Positions 23,060 through 29,442 of a stretch of 29,442 bases of DNA are shown here, piece by piece. The position numbers and the translations under genes were made by a program. How positions within the stretch are numbered: position 1 is the first letter of the stretch; every line of letters starts with the position of its first letter. The stretch comes from Stenotrophomonas sp. (GTDB taxonomy: Bacteria; Pseudomonadota; Gammaproteobacteria; Xanthomonadales; Xanthomonadaceae): the NCBI GenBank assembly GCA_003248565.1, contig QFOV01000010.1, positions 1-29,442 of the forward strand. The letters run 5' to 3'. The notes under the pieces are model-generated. The model did not search any database. It was not told the origin of the DNA and worked only from the letters and a program-made list of their open reading frames with translations.

Positions 23060-25411
23060 ATGAAGCAGCTTGGCGCGACCCTGTTAGTGCTTGCAGCAAC
23101 CGTGGCAACCTCTTCCCTGTCGCCGTCTTCGGCAATGGCGGCCTCGCCCGCCGCCAACGAAGCCGCTTATTCCGCCGTGAACCCCTTCATCGGTACCGGC
23201 GGCGAGGGTCATACCTATCCGGGTGCGACCGTCCCCTACGGCATGGTCCAGCTGTCGCCCGATACCCGCATCCAGTCGCGCAAGAACGGTTATGGCTGGG
23301 CGGCAGGCTATCGCTATGACGACAGCACCATCGTCGGGTTCTCGCATACGCATTTTTCCGGCACCGGCCATTCGGACCTGGGCGATCTCCTGCTGATGCC
23401 GACTACCGGTGAGTTGAAACTCGAACGCGGCAATCCGGATCAGCCTTTGAGCGGCTACACCTCGCGCTTCAGTCATGCCAGCGAGACCGCCCAGCCGGGC
23501 TATTACGCGGTGACGCTGGACGACTACAAGGTGCGCGCCGAGCTCACCGCCAGCGCGCGCGTTGGCATGCACCGCTACAGCTTCCCGGCTGGCAAGCCAG
23601 CACATGTGGTCGTCGACCTGCGTACCAGCATGTATGACTACCCGGGCAAGATACTGTGGTCGCGCCTGCGGGTGCGGGCCGATGGCACGGTTACCGGCTT
23701 CCGCGAGACGCGTGGCTGGGCGCCTGGCCGGCAGCTGTATTTCGCGATGCGTTTCTCGCAGCCCCTCAGCGGCCATCAACTGCACGACACCGAGCAGGAT
23801 GTGGCCTACAAGGGCTTCCCGCCGCCGGGCGAGAAGGACCCGACGCAGCGCGCGCAGATCGAAGGCCGGCAGTTGGTTGCAGCCTTTGATGTAGTGCCGG
23901 AGGGCGGCAAACCCTTGCTGGTGAAGGTGGCGATCTCGCCGGTCAGCGAGGAAGGCGCGATTGCCAACCTGGATGCGGAAGCACCGGGCTGGGATTTCGA
24001 TGGCATGCGCGCTGCCGCCAGGCAGCAATGGAGCGAGGCGTTGGGCGCAATCGAAGCGCAGGGCAGCGCGGACGAACGCACCCGCTTCTACACCGCGCTG
24101 TATCACACGCTGCTTGGGCCAACCTTGTTCATGGACAGCGACGGCCGTTATCGCGGGCCGGACAACGCGGTGCATCAGGCCAAGGGCTGGACCAATTATT
24201 CGACGTTCTCGCTATGGGACACGTATCGCGCCCTGCACCCGCTGGCCACGCTGGTGCAGCCGCCACAGCGCACCAATGACTTCGTCAATTCTCTGTTGGC
24301 CTCACGCCGCGAAAGCCCTTACGGCGTGCTGCCGGTGTGGTCGTTCCACGGTCTGGAGACCTGGTGCATGATCGGCTACCACGCCGTGCCTGTGATCGCC
24401 GATGCCTATATGAAGGGCATCCGTGGCTACGACACCAAAGAAGCGCTGCAGGCGATGGTCGCCAGCGCCAATTACGGCCCGTACGACGGCATCGCGCAGT
24501 ACCGCGAGCTCGGCTATGTGCCGATCGATGAGGAAGGCGAAGCAGCCAGCAAGACGCTGGAATATGCCTATGACGACTGGACCATCGCGCAGGTGGCCAA
24601 GGACATGGGCAAGACCGAAGTGGCGAGCGAGTTCAACAAGCGTGCGGCGAACTGGAAGCATGCGTTCGATCCGGGCACCGGCTTCATGCGTGCGCGCAAG
24701 CGCGATGGTAGTTTCCGCGAGCCGTTCGATCCCAGCGCCAGTGGTTACGGCACGGATTTCACCGAAGGCAATGCCTGGCAGTACTCGTGGTATGTGCCGC
24801 AGGATGTCGCCGGCTTGGCGGCGGCGCATGGTGGCAGCGACAAGCTGCTGCAGCGTCTGGATGATGTGTTTGAAGCCAAAGTCGACCCGTCGATCTTCGC
24901 GCACATGGAAGACATCACCGGACTGATTGGCTGGTACGCACATGGCAACGAGCCAAGCCACCATGTTGCCTATCTGTATGCACATGCCGGGCAGCCGTGG
25001 CGCACGCAGGCGCGCTTGAAGCAGATCATGGACACGCAGTACGCGGCGCGTCCGGATGGCTTGGCGGGTAACGATGATCTTGGGCAGATGTCGGCCTGGT
25101 ATGTGTTTACTGCGCTGGGTTTCTATCCGGTTACGCCGGGTAGCAATCAGTACATCATCGGTCGGCCGTTCCTGCCGCAGGCGACCTTGAATCTGCCGGA
25201 TGGGAAGCGTTTCAGCATCGTGGCTACTGGATTGGATGCTGCGCATACGTATGTTGGTTCGGTGAGCCTCAATGGCAAGCCGCTGGATCGGGCTTATGTG
25301 ACGCATCAGGAGATTGTTGCTGGTGGGGAGCTGCGGTTCACGATGCAGGCTGAGCCGAACAAGTCTTGGGCCGCGGATGCGGCGACGTTGCCTTATTCGA
25401 TGTCGCGTTGA
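23060..25411 (+). CDS. GH92 alpha-mannosidase, secreted, 783 aa
   Basis: GH92 enzymes are calcium-dependent exo-alpha-mannosidases that trim mannose from N-glycans or other mannosides. A signal peptide (MKQLGATLLVLAATVATSSL…AMA-AS) covers about residues 1-30, so the enzyme is exported. Signatures include VNPFIGTGGEGHTYPGATVP near 42-61, FSHTHFSGTGHSDLGD, the central DTYRALHPLATL, GLIGWYAHGNEPSHHVAYLY near 622-641, and the C-terminal GNDDLGQMSAWYVFTALGFY. Length is typical. The start at 23060 follows AAAAGGTG; an in-frame ATG 66 bases upstream would precede the signal peptide with 22 residues. The gene is GC-rich, unlike the island genes, and is likely core chromosome. Long antisense frames here are shadows. 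Confidence 0.95.
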   Translation: MKQLGATLLVLAATVATSSLSPSSAMAASPAANEAAYSAVNPFIGTGGEGHTYPGATVPYGMVQLSPDTRIQSRKNGYGWAAGYRYDDSTIVGFSHTHFSGTGHSDLGDLLLMPTTGELKLERGNPDQPLSGYTSRFSHASETAQPGYYAVTLDDYKVRAELTASARVGMHRYSFPAGKPAHVVVDLRTSMYDYPGKILWSRLRVRADGTVTGFRETRGWAPGRQLYFAMRFSQPLSGHQLHDTEQDVAYKGFPPPGEKDPTQRAQIEGRQLVAAFDVVPEGGKPLLVKVAISPVSEEGAIANLDAEAPGWDFDGMRAAARQQWSEALGAIEAQGSADERTRFYTALYHTLLGPTLFMDSDGRYRGPDNAVHQAKGWTNYSTFSLWDTYRALHPLATLVQPPQRTNDFVNSLLASRRESPYGVLPVWSFHGLETWCMIGYHAVPVIADAYMKGIRGYDTKEALQAMVASANYGPYDGIAQYRELGYVPIDEEGEAASKTLEYAYDDWTIAQVAKDMGKTEVASEFNKRAANWKHAFDPGTGFMRARKRDGSFREPFDPSASGYGTDFTEGNAWQYSWYVPQDVAGLAAAHGGSDKLLQRLDDVFEAKVDPSIFAHMEDITGLIGWYAHGNEPSHHVAYLYAHAGQPWRTQARLKQIMDTQYAARPDGLAGNDDLGQMSAWYVFTALGFYPVTPGSNQYIIGRPFLPQATLNLPDGKRFSIVATGLDAAHTYVGSVSLNGKPLDRAYVTHQEIVAGGELRFTMQAEPNKSWAADAATLPYSMSR

Positions 25412-25481
25412 TTGGTTTTTGTGCTGCTAGGTTTGCGTTGTTTGACCGTTGAAAGCACGCTTCGCGCTCCCCTCTCCCCAA

Positions 25482-25506
25482 CCCCTCTCCCGCAAGGGGA
25501 GAGGGG
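25482..25506. repeat. REP-like palindrome, C/T-rich family
   Basis: CCCCTCTCCC-GCAAG-GGGAGAGGGG is a perfect 10-bp stem-loop just after the GH92 gene, similar to the one at 27019-27044; both are preceded by CCCCAA. This element is common between Xanthomonad genes. A low-complexity A/C/G run with AAAACC and AAAGCC units follows at 25509-25540. It could act as a terminator for the GH92 gene. Confidence 0.75.
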
Positions 25507-25569
25507 CTAAAGCTAAAACCAAAACCAAAGCCAAAGCAGCCCCCCTCCCCAGCTGTTAGATTGCAGCAC

Positions 25570-26022
25570 ATGCCGATTCGCCCCTACCAACCTGCTGATG
25601 CCGATGCCTGCTTGTCGCTGTTCGACAGCAATGTGCCCAAGTACTTCACGCTAGCCGAACGCGCAGACTTCGAGCAGTTTCTACAGCGCGATGCGCAAGG
25701 TTGCGACTATCAGCTGATCGAGCACGATAAGCGAGTTGTCGCCTGCGGCGGCTTGGCGATACGGGCCGATGGCGTCGCCGTTTTCTGCTGGGGCATGGTC
25801 GAACACAGCGTGCATCGGCAGGGCTTCGGCAGGCAATTGAGTCTTGCCCGTTTACAGCAGGCCAGACAGAGCCCGAACGCGAAGCGCGTGGAGCTCAGCA
25901 CCAGTCAGCACACGCAGGACTTCTACGCGCGACTCGGATTCAGCATGACCCGGATCGTGGCCGATGGCCACGGCCCGGGTCTGGATGCGGTCGAGATGGT
26001 GTTGGTGCTGCGCGAGGACTGA
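25570..26022 (+). CDS. GNAT family N-acetyltransferase, 150 aa
   Basis: The protein begins MPIRPYQPADADACLSLFDS, the typical GNAT beta1-alpha1 opening, and has the acetyl-CoA-binding motif A in the form VEHSVHRQGFGRQLSLARLQ (about 83-102; the R-Q-x-G-x-G/A loop is RQGFGR), followed by the beta5/alpha4 part VELSTSQHTQDFYARLGFSM, a strong family signature (the FYxRxGF element). The acceptor substrate cannot be named. The ATG at 25570 lies right at the fold's first strand. It converges with gdx, which ends 9 bases away. Confidence 0.88.
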   Translation: MPIRPYQPADADACLSLFDSNVPKYFTLAERADFEQFLQRDAQGCDYQLIEHDKRVVACGGLAIRADGVAVFCWGMVEHSVHRQGFGRQLSLARLQQARQSPNAKRVELSTSQHTQDFYARLGFSMTRIVADGHGPGLDAVEMVLVLRED

Positions 26023-26030
26023 GGCTGTTA

Positions 26031-26348
26031 TCAGCTGCTGGACAGTTTCATCAGCACCAGGCCGCTGACGATCAGCACCGCCGCACCAATACGCATCGCG
26101 CTGATCTGCTCGCCCAGGAAGATGATGCCGATGACGAAGGCACCTACCGCGCCGATACCGGTCCAGATCGTATAGGCCGTGCCCAGCGGCAAGCTGCGCA
26201 TGGCCAAGGCCAGCAACCAGAAGCTGGCGATCATGCCGACGATGGTGACGATGCTGGGAACCAGCTTGGTAAAACCGTGGGATTGCTTCATTGCCAGCGC
26301 CCAGACGATTTCCAGCGCACCAGCGATCACGAGATAGATCCAAGCCAT
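26031..26348 (-). CDS. gdx: SMR family guanidinium exporter (Gdx/SugE)
   Basis: A 105-aa four-helix small multidrug resistance transporter (MAWIYLVIAGALEIVWALAM…). Glu13 in the first helix (ALEIVWA) is the conserved proton/substrate-binding residue, and the signature KQSHGFT (21-27) and MRSLPLGTAYTIWTGIGAVG assign it to the Gdx/SugE branch rather than the EmrE branch. Gdx proteins exchange guanidinium for two protons as dual-topology dimers in the inner membrane. A guanidine-II riboswitch in the leader makes the substrate assignment firm. AGGAGG lies upstream of the ATG. Confidence 0.95.
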   Translation of the reverse strand: MAWIYLVIAGALEIVWALAMKQSHGFTKLVPSIVTIVGMIASFWLLALAMRSLPLGTAYTIWTGIGAVGAFVIGIIFLGEQISAMRIGAAVLIVSGLVLMKLSSS

Positions 26349-26365
26349 ACAGCCTCCTAGAGAAG

Positions 26366-26413
26366 CCAGGCCGTCCTGGGTGAAGTCCCGTGATGGGCGG
26401 AGGTCGTCCTCCG
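26366..26413 (-). ncRNA. Guanidine-II (mini-ykkC) riboswitch upstream of gdx
   Basis: Read on the minus strand, two hairpins carry the diagnostic ACGR tetraloops: CGGAGG-ACGA-CCTCCG (26413-26398) and CCAGG-ACGG-CCTGG (26379-26366), separated by an 18-base linker and followed by the gdx Shine-Dalgarno AGGAGG. In mini-ykkC elements guanidinium joins the two loops and frees the ribosome binding site, turning on the exporter. The pairing and both loops are directly visible. A -10-like TAGAAT lies just upstream (26429-26424). Confidence 0.93.
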
Positions 26414-26423
26414 TTGGGTGGGC

Positions 26424-26429
26424 ATTCTA
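26424..26429 (-). promoter_or_regulatory. -10 box candidate of the gdx transcript
   Basis: TAGAAT on the minus strand, about 11 bases upstream of the first riboswitch hairpin, the spacing expected if transcription starts near 26417. The -35 is weak. Confidence 0.5.
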
Positions 26430-26518
26430 TCCAAGCCGGGCGTCTGGGGCCGCTAAACGGCGGCTGCGGGTTACACGGGGTTCAAGCCGGAACGCTGGTC
26501 GGGCGGTGGTGCATACGC

Positions 26519-26524
26519 TACAAT
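26519..26524 (+). promoter_or_regulatory. -10 box candidate upstream of 4.5S RNA
   Basis: TACAAT, with transcription expected near 26531, about 120 bases before the 4.5S RNA. The -35 region (about 26496-26501, TGGTCG) is poor. It would drive either a leader of the 4.5S transcript or a separate small RNA ending at the hairpin at 26619-26639. Confidence 0.45.
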
Positions 26525-26618
26525 CACCGCACACGATCAGGACCTGCTCCAGTTTGTGTCCGGTCCATGAAGCATCGGCGGCTGATGATCGCATCGCCCC
26601 AGCCTCTCGTATCGTGAA

Positions 26619-26639
26619 TGGCCGCGCCTAGCGCGGCCA
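26619..26639 (+). repeat. Perfect GC hairpin upstream of 4.5S RNA
   Basis: TGGCCGCGC-CTA-GCGCGGCCA is a 9-bp stem with a 3-base loop, without a following U-tract. It may be an RNA processing or attenuation signal in the 4.5S precursor, or the end of a separate short transcript. Confidence 0.55.
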
Positions 26640-26651
26640 AACCGTCTCTAT

Positions 26652-26767
26652 GGTGGCCCCGTCGGCCCCTCGCGACGCTAGGTCGAAAATCCCGCCAGGG
26701 CCGGAAGGCAGCAACGGTATCGATCGACGCGGGCGCCGAGGTCAGCCGGCGGGGTCGCCACCTTTTT
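26652..26767 (+). ncRNA. ffs: Signal recognition particle 4.5S RNA
   Basis: The conserved helix-8 core is present: CAGGGCCGGAAGGCAGCAAC followed by GGTA (about 26697-26719), matching the GGUCCGGAAGGAAGCAGCC element that binds Ffh. The ends pair as a long hairpin (GGTGGC at 26652-26657 with GCCACC at 26757-26762, and further CCCGTCGGC with GCCGGCGGG), and CCTCGCGACGCTAGG sits in the proximal asymmetric loop region. TTTTT follows. The RNA targets inner-membrane proteins with Ffh and FtsY. Exact 5' end is uncertain by a few bases. Confidence 0.93.
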
Positions 26768-26784
26768 GGGCCTTGGAAAGTTCC

Positions 26785-26812
26785 GCCGCTGATGAAGCGG
26801 CCGCTTTTGTTT
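26785..26812 (+). terminator. Terminator downstream of 4.5S RNA
   Basis: GCCGCT-GATGA-AGCGGC followed by CGCTTTTGTTTT, 18 bases after the 4.5S T-run. Confidence 0.7.
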
Positions 26813-26821
26813 TGTGCGCGT

Positions 26822-26957
26822 TGTAGCCCGGGTAAGCGCAGCGCACCCGGGGCTTTGGCCGTGCAGCTGTTTTGCAGGATTGCCCGCCACGAGCTGGCCT
26901 TTCTTGATTGTGAGCCCCCGGCACGCATCCCGGGTGCGCTGCGCTTACCCGGGTCAC
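26822..26957. repeat. Pair of inverted REP-like palindromes
   Basis: A 25-base unit at 26827-26851 (beginning CCCGGGTAAGCGCAGC) recurs as an exact reverse complement at 26929-26953. Each unit is itself a hairpin with CCCGGGT/ACCCGGG arms. The 77 bases between them contain no gene. This is the head-to-head layout of bacterial REP/BIME elements, of a type common in Xanthomonad intergenic regions. Confidence 0.8.
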
Positions 26958-27018
26958 GTTGCTGCGGAGGGTTCGGTGAGGCTGATCTCGACCGGCTCCG
27001 GCCTTGCCCTCACCCCAA

Positions 27019-27044
27019 CCCCTCTCCCGCTGGCGGGAGAGGGG
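27019..27044. repeat. REP-like palindrome, C/T-rich family, second copy
   Basis: CCCCTCTCCCGC-TG-GCGGGAGAGGGG is a perfect 12-bp stem, the same family as 25482-25506. It lies 71 bases beyond the stop of the MBL-fold gene and may serve as its terminator. Confidence 0.75.
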
Positions 27045-27115
27045 CTCAGTGATCATTGCTGCGGACAATTTGGGCTCTACGTGCGCCCAAGCTTCGTGGA
27101 GCCGAAGCACGACGC

Positions 27116-27880
27116 TCAACCCTCAAACGGCTCCGCACGCGGTGCCGTTGGCTCGCTCAACAGCACATACTCACCCGGCATCGCCACGCGGTGGCCGCGC
27201 GCGCGCAGCGCTTCGCCGTCGGCGGCGCTGGCGTAGTGGTAGAGCATCATCCGCGCCTGGGTGGTGGCGTCGTATTCGCGCTCCAGATCATCCACACCGG
27301 TATGCGAAGGATTGCCGTGCAGTCCGCAGTCGTGCGCGATCAATTCGTTGTCATCGGCAAATCGCGCCAGCATCTCCGGGATCGGGCGGGTGTCGCCGCT
27401 CCATACCACCGCGCCCTGCAGACGCAGTCCGTAGGCGGTTTCCGGCCAGTGGTGGCGCACCGGGAACACTTCCAGGCGCACGCCCTCATGCCAGAACGCA
27501 TCACCGACTACGATCAGCTGGAAGGCATCCCAGAAGTTGGCGCCGCCCTCGGCCAGCACATTCGGGTAGTCCCCCACCCGCTTGTGCAGCAGCGGCACCA
27601 GCGGCGCTGGCACGTATAGCCGCACCTTGCCGCGCCGTTGAGGATTGAAGAAGGCATCGACGAACAGGCGCTCGAAACCGGCCACATGGTCCAGATGGAT
27701 ATGGGTGACGAACACCGCATCCGGCATGGCGCCGTAATGGTTGCGGTAAGCGGTCAGTCCTTCGCCGCCGCAATCGATGGTCAGCCAAGGCTGGCCGCCG
27801 TGCTCGATCACCGACATCGGCGAACCCAGCTCCACCGCCGACGCATTGCCGACGCCAAGGAAACGCAACGCCCAACTCAT
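27116..27880 (-). CDS. MBL-fold metallo-hydrolase, 254 aa
   Basis: The metallo-beta-lactamase motif HIHLDH is at residues 60-65 (FVTHIHLDHVAGF), followed by HHWPETAYG, the Asp in WSGDTRPIPE and HDCGLHGNPSHT late in the protein, giving a two-metal site of the RNase Z/phosphodiesterase-like branch. There is no signal peptide, so it is cytosolic. The start at 27880 lies 1 base after the kdkA stop, so the two are coupled. The substrate is unknown; its link to KDO kinase suggests, weakly, a role near lipopolysaccharide metabolism. RNase Z itself is less likely from the C-terminus. Confidence 0.9.
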   Translation of the reverse strand: MSWALRFLGVGNASAVELGSPMSVIEHGGQPWLTIDCGGEGLTAYRNHYGAMPDAVFVTHIHLDHVAGFERLFVDAFFNPQRRGKVRLYVPAPLVPLLHKRVGDYPNVLAEGGANFWDAFQLIVVGDAFWHEGVRLEVFPVRHHWPETAYGLRLQGAVVWSGDTRPIPEMLARFADDNELIAHDCGLHGNPSHTGVDDLEREYDATTQARMMLYHYASAADGEALRARGHRVAMPGEYVLLSEPTAPRAEPFEG

Positions 27881-27881
27881 G

Positions 27882-28631
27882 TCACACGCCCCGGTTCCAG
27901 GCCAGATCATAGGCGCGGCGCAGCCGCGCATAGTCCTGCTCGACGTCCTCGCGGCTGCGCGCGCCGCGCAGCTTGAGCAGGGAGCGCAGCAGGCGCTTGA
28001 GGTTGCGCTCGCGCCAGCGGGTGGCGGGAATGCGTAGCACGCCGCGATCGAAATCGATCAGCCAACCACGGCGGGCGTCATCAAACAGGATGTTGTGGGC
28101 ATTCAAATCAGCGTGATCCAGGCCCGCACGGTGGAAGCGCGCGATCATCCGCCCGGCCTCCTCCCATGGCGCGCCGCGCCCGGCGACCTGCGCGTGGTCG
28201 GCCAGCGAGCGCACGTCTTCCAGCCGCTCCATCAGCAGTGCCGCCTTGTAGCGCAGGCCTTCGCGCATGTAGAACGCCGCGTAGGGGCGCGGCACCGGCA
28301 GCTTCTGCGCGATCAGCTCGCGCATCAGGCGAAACTCGGCAAAGCTGCGCGTCCGGTTGGCACCACGCCACAAATAGCTGCTGTGGCTGATCTTGGCGGC
28401 GACACCGCCGCGCAGGTACTGGCGCAGCACGCTGCGACCGAACGGCGCATCAATGAACCATGCGCCGCCACGGCCGCCATCGCCCACCGGATGGGCCTTG
28501 CTGCCCCACTGCGCAGGCACGAACAAACCGGGATCGGCTTGCCGCAGGCGTTCGCGGTCGAACAGAATGGCGCCATAGCCGCGACCATCGCGGCAGGGCG
28601 TCAGCGCTTCAGTGGCGTCAAATGCGACCAT
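27882..28631 (-). CDS. kdkA: 3-deoxy-D-manno-octulosonic acid (KDO) kinase
   Basis: KdkA phosphorylates the KDO residue of lipid A-KDO in the inner leaflet, a step typical of Xanthomonads, Haemophilus and others with a single phosphorylated KDO. The kinase-like core is visible: GGAWFID and LRQYLRGGVAAKIS near the N-terminus, RSFAEFRLMRELIAQKLPVP, then the catalytic HADLNAHNILFDD and the metal-binding LIDFDRGVLR, and the family C-terminus WRERNLKRLLRSLLKL. Length (249 aa) fits. The start at 28631 is chosen because the upstream extension would run into the divergent heptosyltransferase gene. It is the first gene of the kdkA-MBL operon. Confidence 0.93.
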   Translation of the reverse strand: MVAFDATEALTPCRDGRGYGAILFDRERLRQADPGLFVPAQWGSKAHPVGDGGRGGAWFIDAPFGRSVLRQYLRGGVAAKISHSSYLWRGANRTRSFAEFRLMRELIAQKLPVPRPYAAFYMREGLRYKAALLMERLEDVRSLADHAQVAGRGAPWEEAGRMIARFHRAGLDHADLNAHNILFDDARRGWLIDFDRGVLRIPATRWRERNLKRLLRSLLKLRGARSREDVEQDYARLRRAYDLAWNRGV

Positions 28632-28651
28632 CTTTACGAGTCTAACAACAC

Positions 28652-29442
28652 ATGCCTGCATCGTCGTCCCCGTTGTGTCTTTTGCGCCTGTCGGCACTGG
28701 GTGATGTCACCCATGTGGTGCCGCTGGTACGCACACTGCAGCGGGGGTTTCCGGGCACGCCACTGCACTGGGTTATCGACAAGGCCGGCCACAAGCTGCT
28801 CGACGGCCTGCCCGGGGTCAGTTTCCACGTCTACGACAAGAACAGCGGATTGACTGGAATGCGTGCGCTGCGTCGCGAATTTCCGCCTGGCCGTTTCGAT
28901 GCCCTGCTACAGATGCAGGTGGCCGCCCGCGCCAACCTGCTGTCAGCCTTCATCCCGGCCAAGCGCCGCATCGGCTACGACAAGTCACGCTCCAAGGACC
29001 TGCACGGGCTCTTCATCAATGAGCGCATCCCCGACCGCCCCGGCATCCATGTGCTCGATGCCATCGGCAGCTTCTGCGAGCCGCTGGGCCTGAAGCAGAC
29101 CGAGGTCAGCTGGGACCTGGCCACACCGCCGGAAGCGCACGAGTGGGCGCGCGCCCAATGGGAGGAAGATGGCCGGCCGGTGTTGATGATCTCGCCCTGC
29201 TCCAGCCACCAGCGCCGCAACTGGTACGCCGAGCGCCATGCCGCACTGGCCGACCACGCCGCCAGCCACGGCTGGCGGGTGGTGCTGTGCGGCGGACGCA
29301 GCGAGCTGGAACGCAGCACCAGCGACGCCATCCTCGCCGCGATGAAGCACCCGGCGCTGGACCTGGTCGGCAAGGACACGCTCAAGCAGTTGCCGGCCCT
29401 GCTGGCCCGCGCCTCGCTGCTGGTCACCCCGGACTCGGGGCC
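28652..29442 (+). CDS. Glycosyltransferase family 9 heptosyltransferase (ADP-heptose--LPS), 3' end outside window
   Basis: The open frame from ATG 28652 runs to the window edge with no stop (263 codons). It opens with PLCLLRLSALGDVTHVVPLV, the N-terminal signature of GT9 heptosyltransferases, with GDVTHVVP as the acceptor-side loop. Later come RRIGYDKSRSKDLHGLFIN, MISPCSSHQRRNWYAERHAA (the PGSS..KRWP-like donor loop) and LLVTPDSG (the D-S-G nucleotide-binding motif). It adds heptose to the LPS inner core at the cytosolic face. It is divergent from kdkA with only 20 bases between start codons, so both promoters overlap coding sequence. RfaF/WaaF or a relative cannot be decided from the partial protein. 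Confidence 0.93.
   Translation, partial: MPASSSPLCLLRLSALGDVTHVVPLVRTLQRGFPGTPLHWVIDKAGHKLLDGLPGVSFHVYDKNSGLTGMRALRREFPPGRFDALLQMQVAARANLLSAFIPAKRRIGYDKSRSKDLHGLFINERIPDRPGIHVLDAIGSFCEPLGLKQTEVSWDLATPPEAHEWARAQWEEDGRPVLMISPCSSHQRRNWYAERHAALADHAASHGWRVVLCGGRSELERSTSDAILAAMKHPALDLVGKDTLKQLPALLARASLLVTPDSG

Noticed and set aside
23084..25306. Two long minus-strand reading frames opposite the GH92 gene
   Set aside because: Typical shadows in GC-rich coding DNA; Arg/His/Ala-rich translations with no family, while the sense strand encodes a complete known enzyme.
1..29442. CRISPR array, rRNA or complete tRNA genes
   Set aside because: No regularly spaced repeats, no rRNA segments and no complete cloverleaf seen on either strand.

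Overview
The window looks like Xanthomonadaceae chromosome (Stenotrophomonas/Xanthomonas type). The right end (about 22.1-29.4 kb) is GC-rich and carries a GH92 mannosidase, KDO kinase (kdkA) next to a divergent family 9 heptosyltransferase, the 4.5S RNA gene and a guanidinium exporter. The left 22 kb is visibly less GC-rich and reads as a mobilizable genomic island loaded with defence-like genes. No single marker fixes the genus; this is inferred from gene families and base composition.

Layout. 1-2.6 kb: tail of an unknown gene, a small gene behind an operator-like palindrome, a MobA/MobL (MobQ) relaxase on the minus strand, and an RSF1010-like oriT just upstream of it. 2.6-4.6 kb: a two-gene restriction-modification system (beta-class methyltransferase overlapping a probable endonuclease). 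4.6-8.5 kb: three small envelope or secreted proteins, a divergent XRE regulator with a palindromic operator candidate, a four-helix membrane protein, a small possibly leaderless gene and a decayed HTH gene. 8.5-13.2 kb: an H-NS-like silencer, a tyrosine integrase, a DUF4365-type nuclease protein and an NYN + OST-HTH RNase-like protein. 13.3-17.0 kb: a gene-loss scar, a probable PD-(D/E)XK-like protein with a small partner, and a SAP-like protein paired with an Abi_C abortive-infection protein. 17.0-19.5 kb: membrane, periplasmic and Sel1-repeat proteins. 19.6-22.1 kb: an ISL3-like transposase remnant, a small secreted protein, a Kiwa system (kwaA-kwaB), then a tRNA-Ser-3'-end-like sequence and a strong terminator that I take as the island border.

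Beyond the border: mazEF, GH92 mannosidase, GNAT acetyltransferase, gdx (SMR guanidinium exporter) under a guanidine-II (mini-ykkC) riboswitch, 4.5S RNA, REP-like palindromes, an MBL-fold hydrolase, kdkA and the 5' part of a heptosyltransferase.

How it fits together. Relaxase plus oriT plus integrase suggest an integrative mobilizable element, or a stack of them, that moves with helper conjugation machinery and carries at least five separable defence-like modules. The least explained are the DUF4365/NYN pair beside the integrase, the nuclease-like pair at 13.4-15.1 kb and the SAP-like/Abi_C pair. A pair of direct repeats (13262-13358 and 19843-20234) frames a 6.6 kb block and shows that a copy of the small secreted-protein gene was cleanly lost at the left site.
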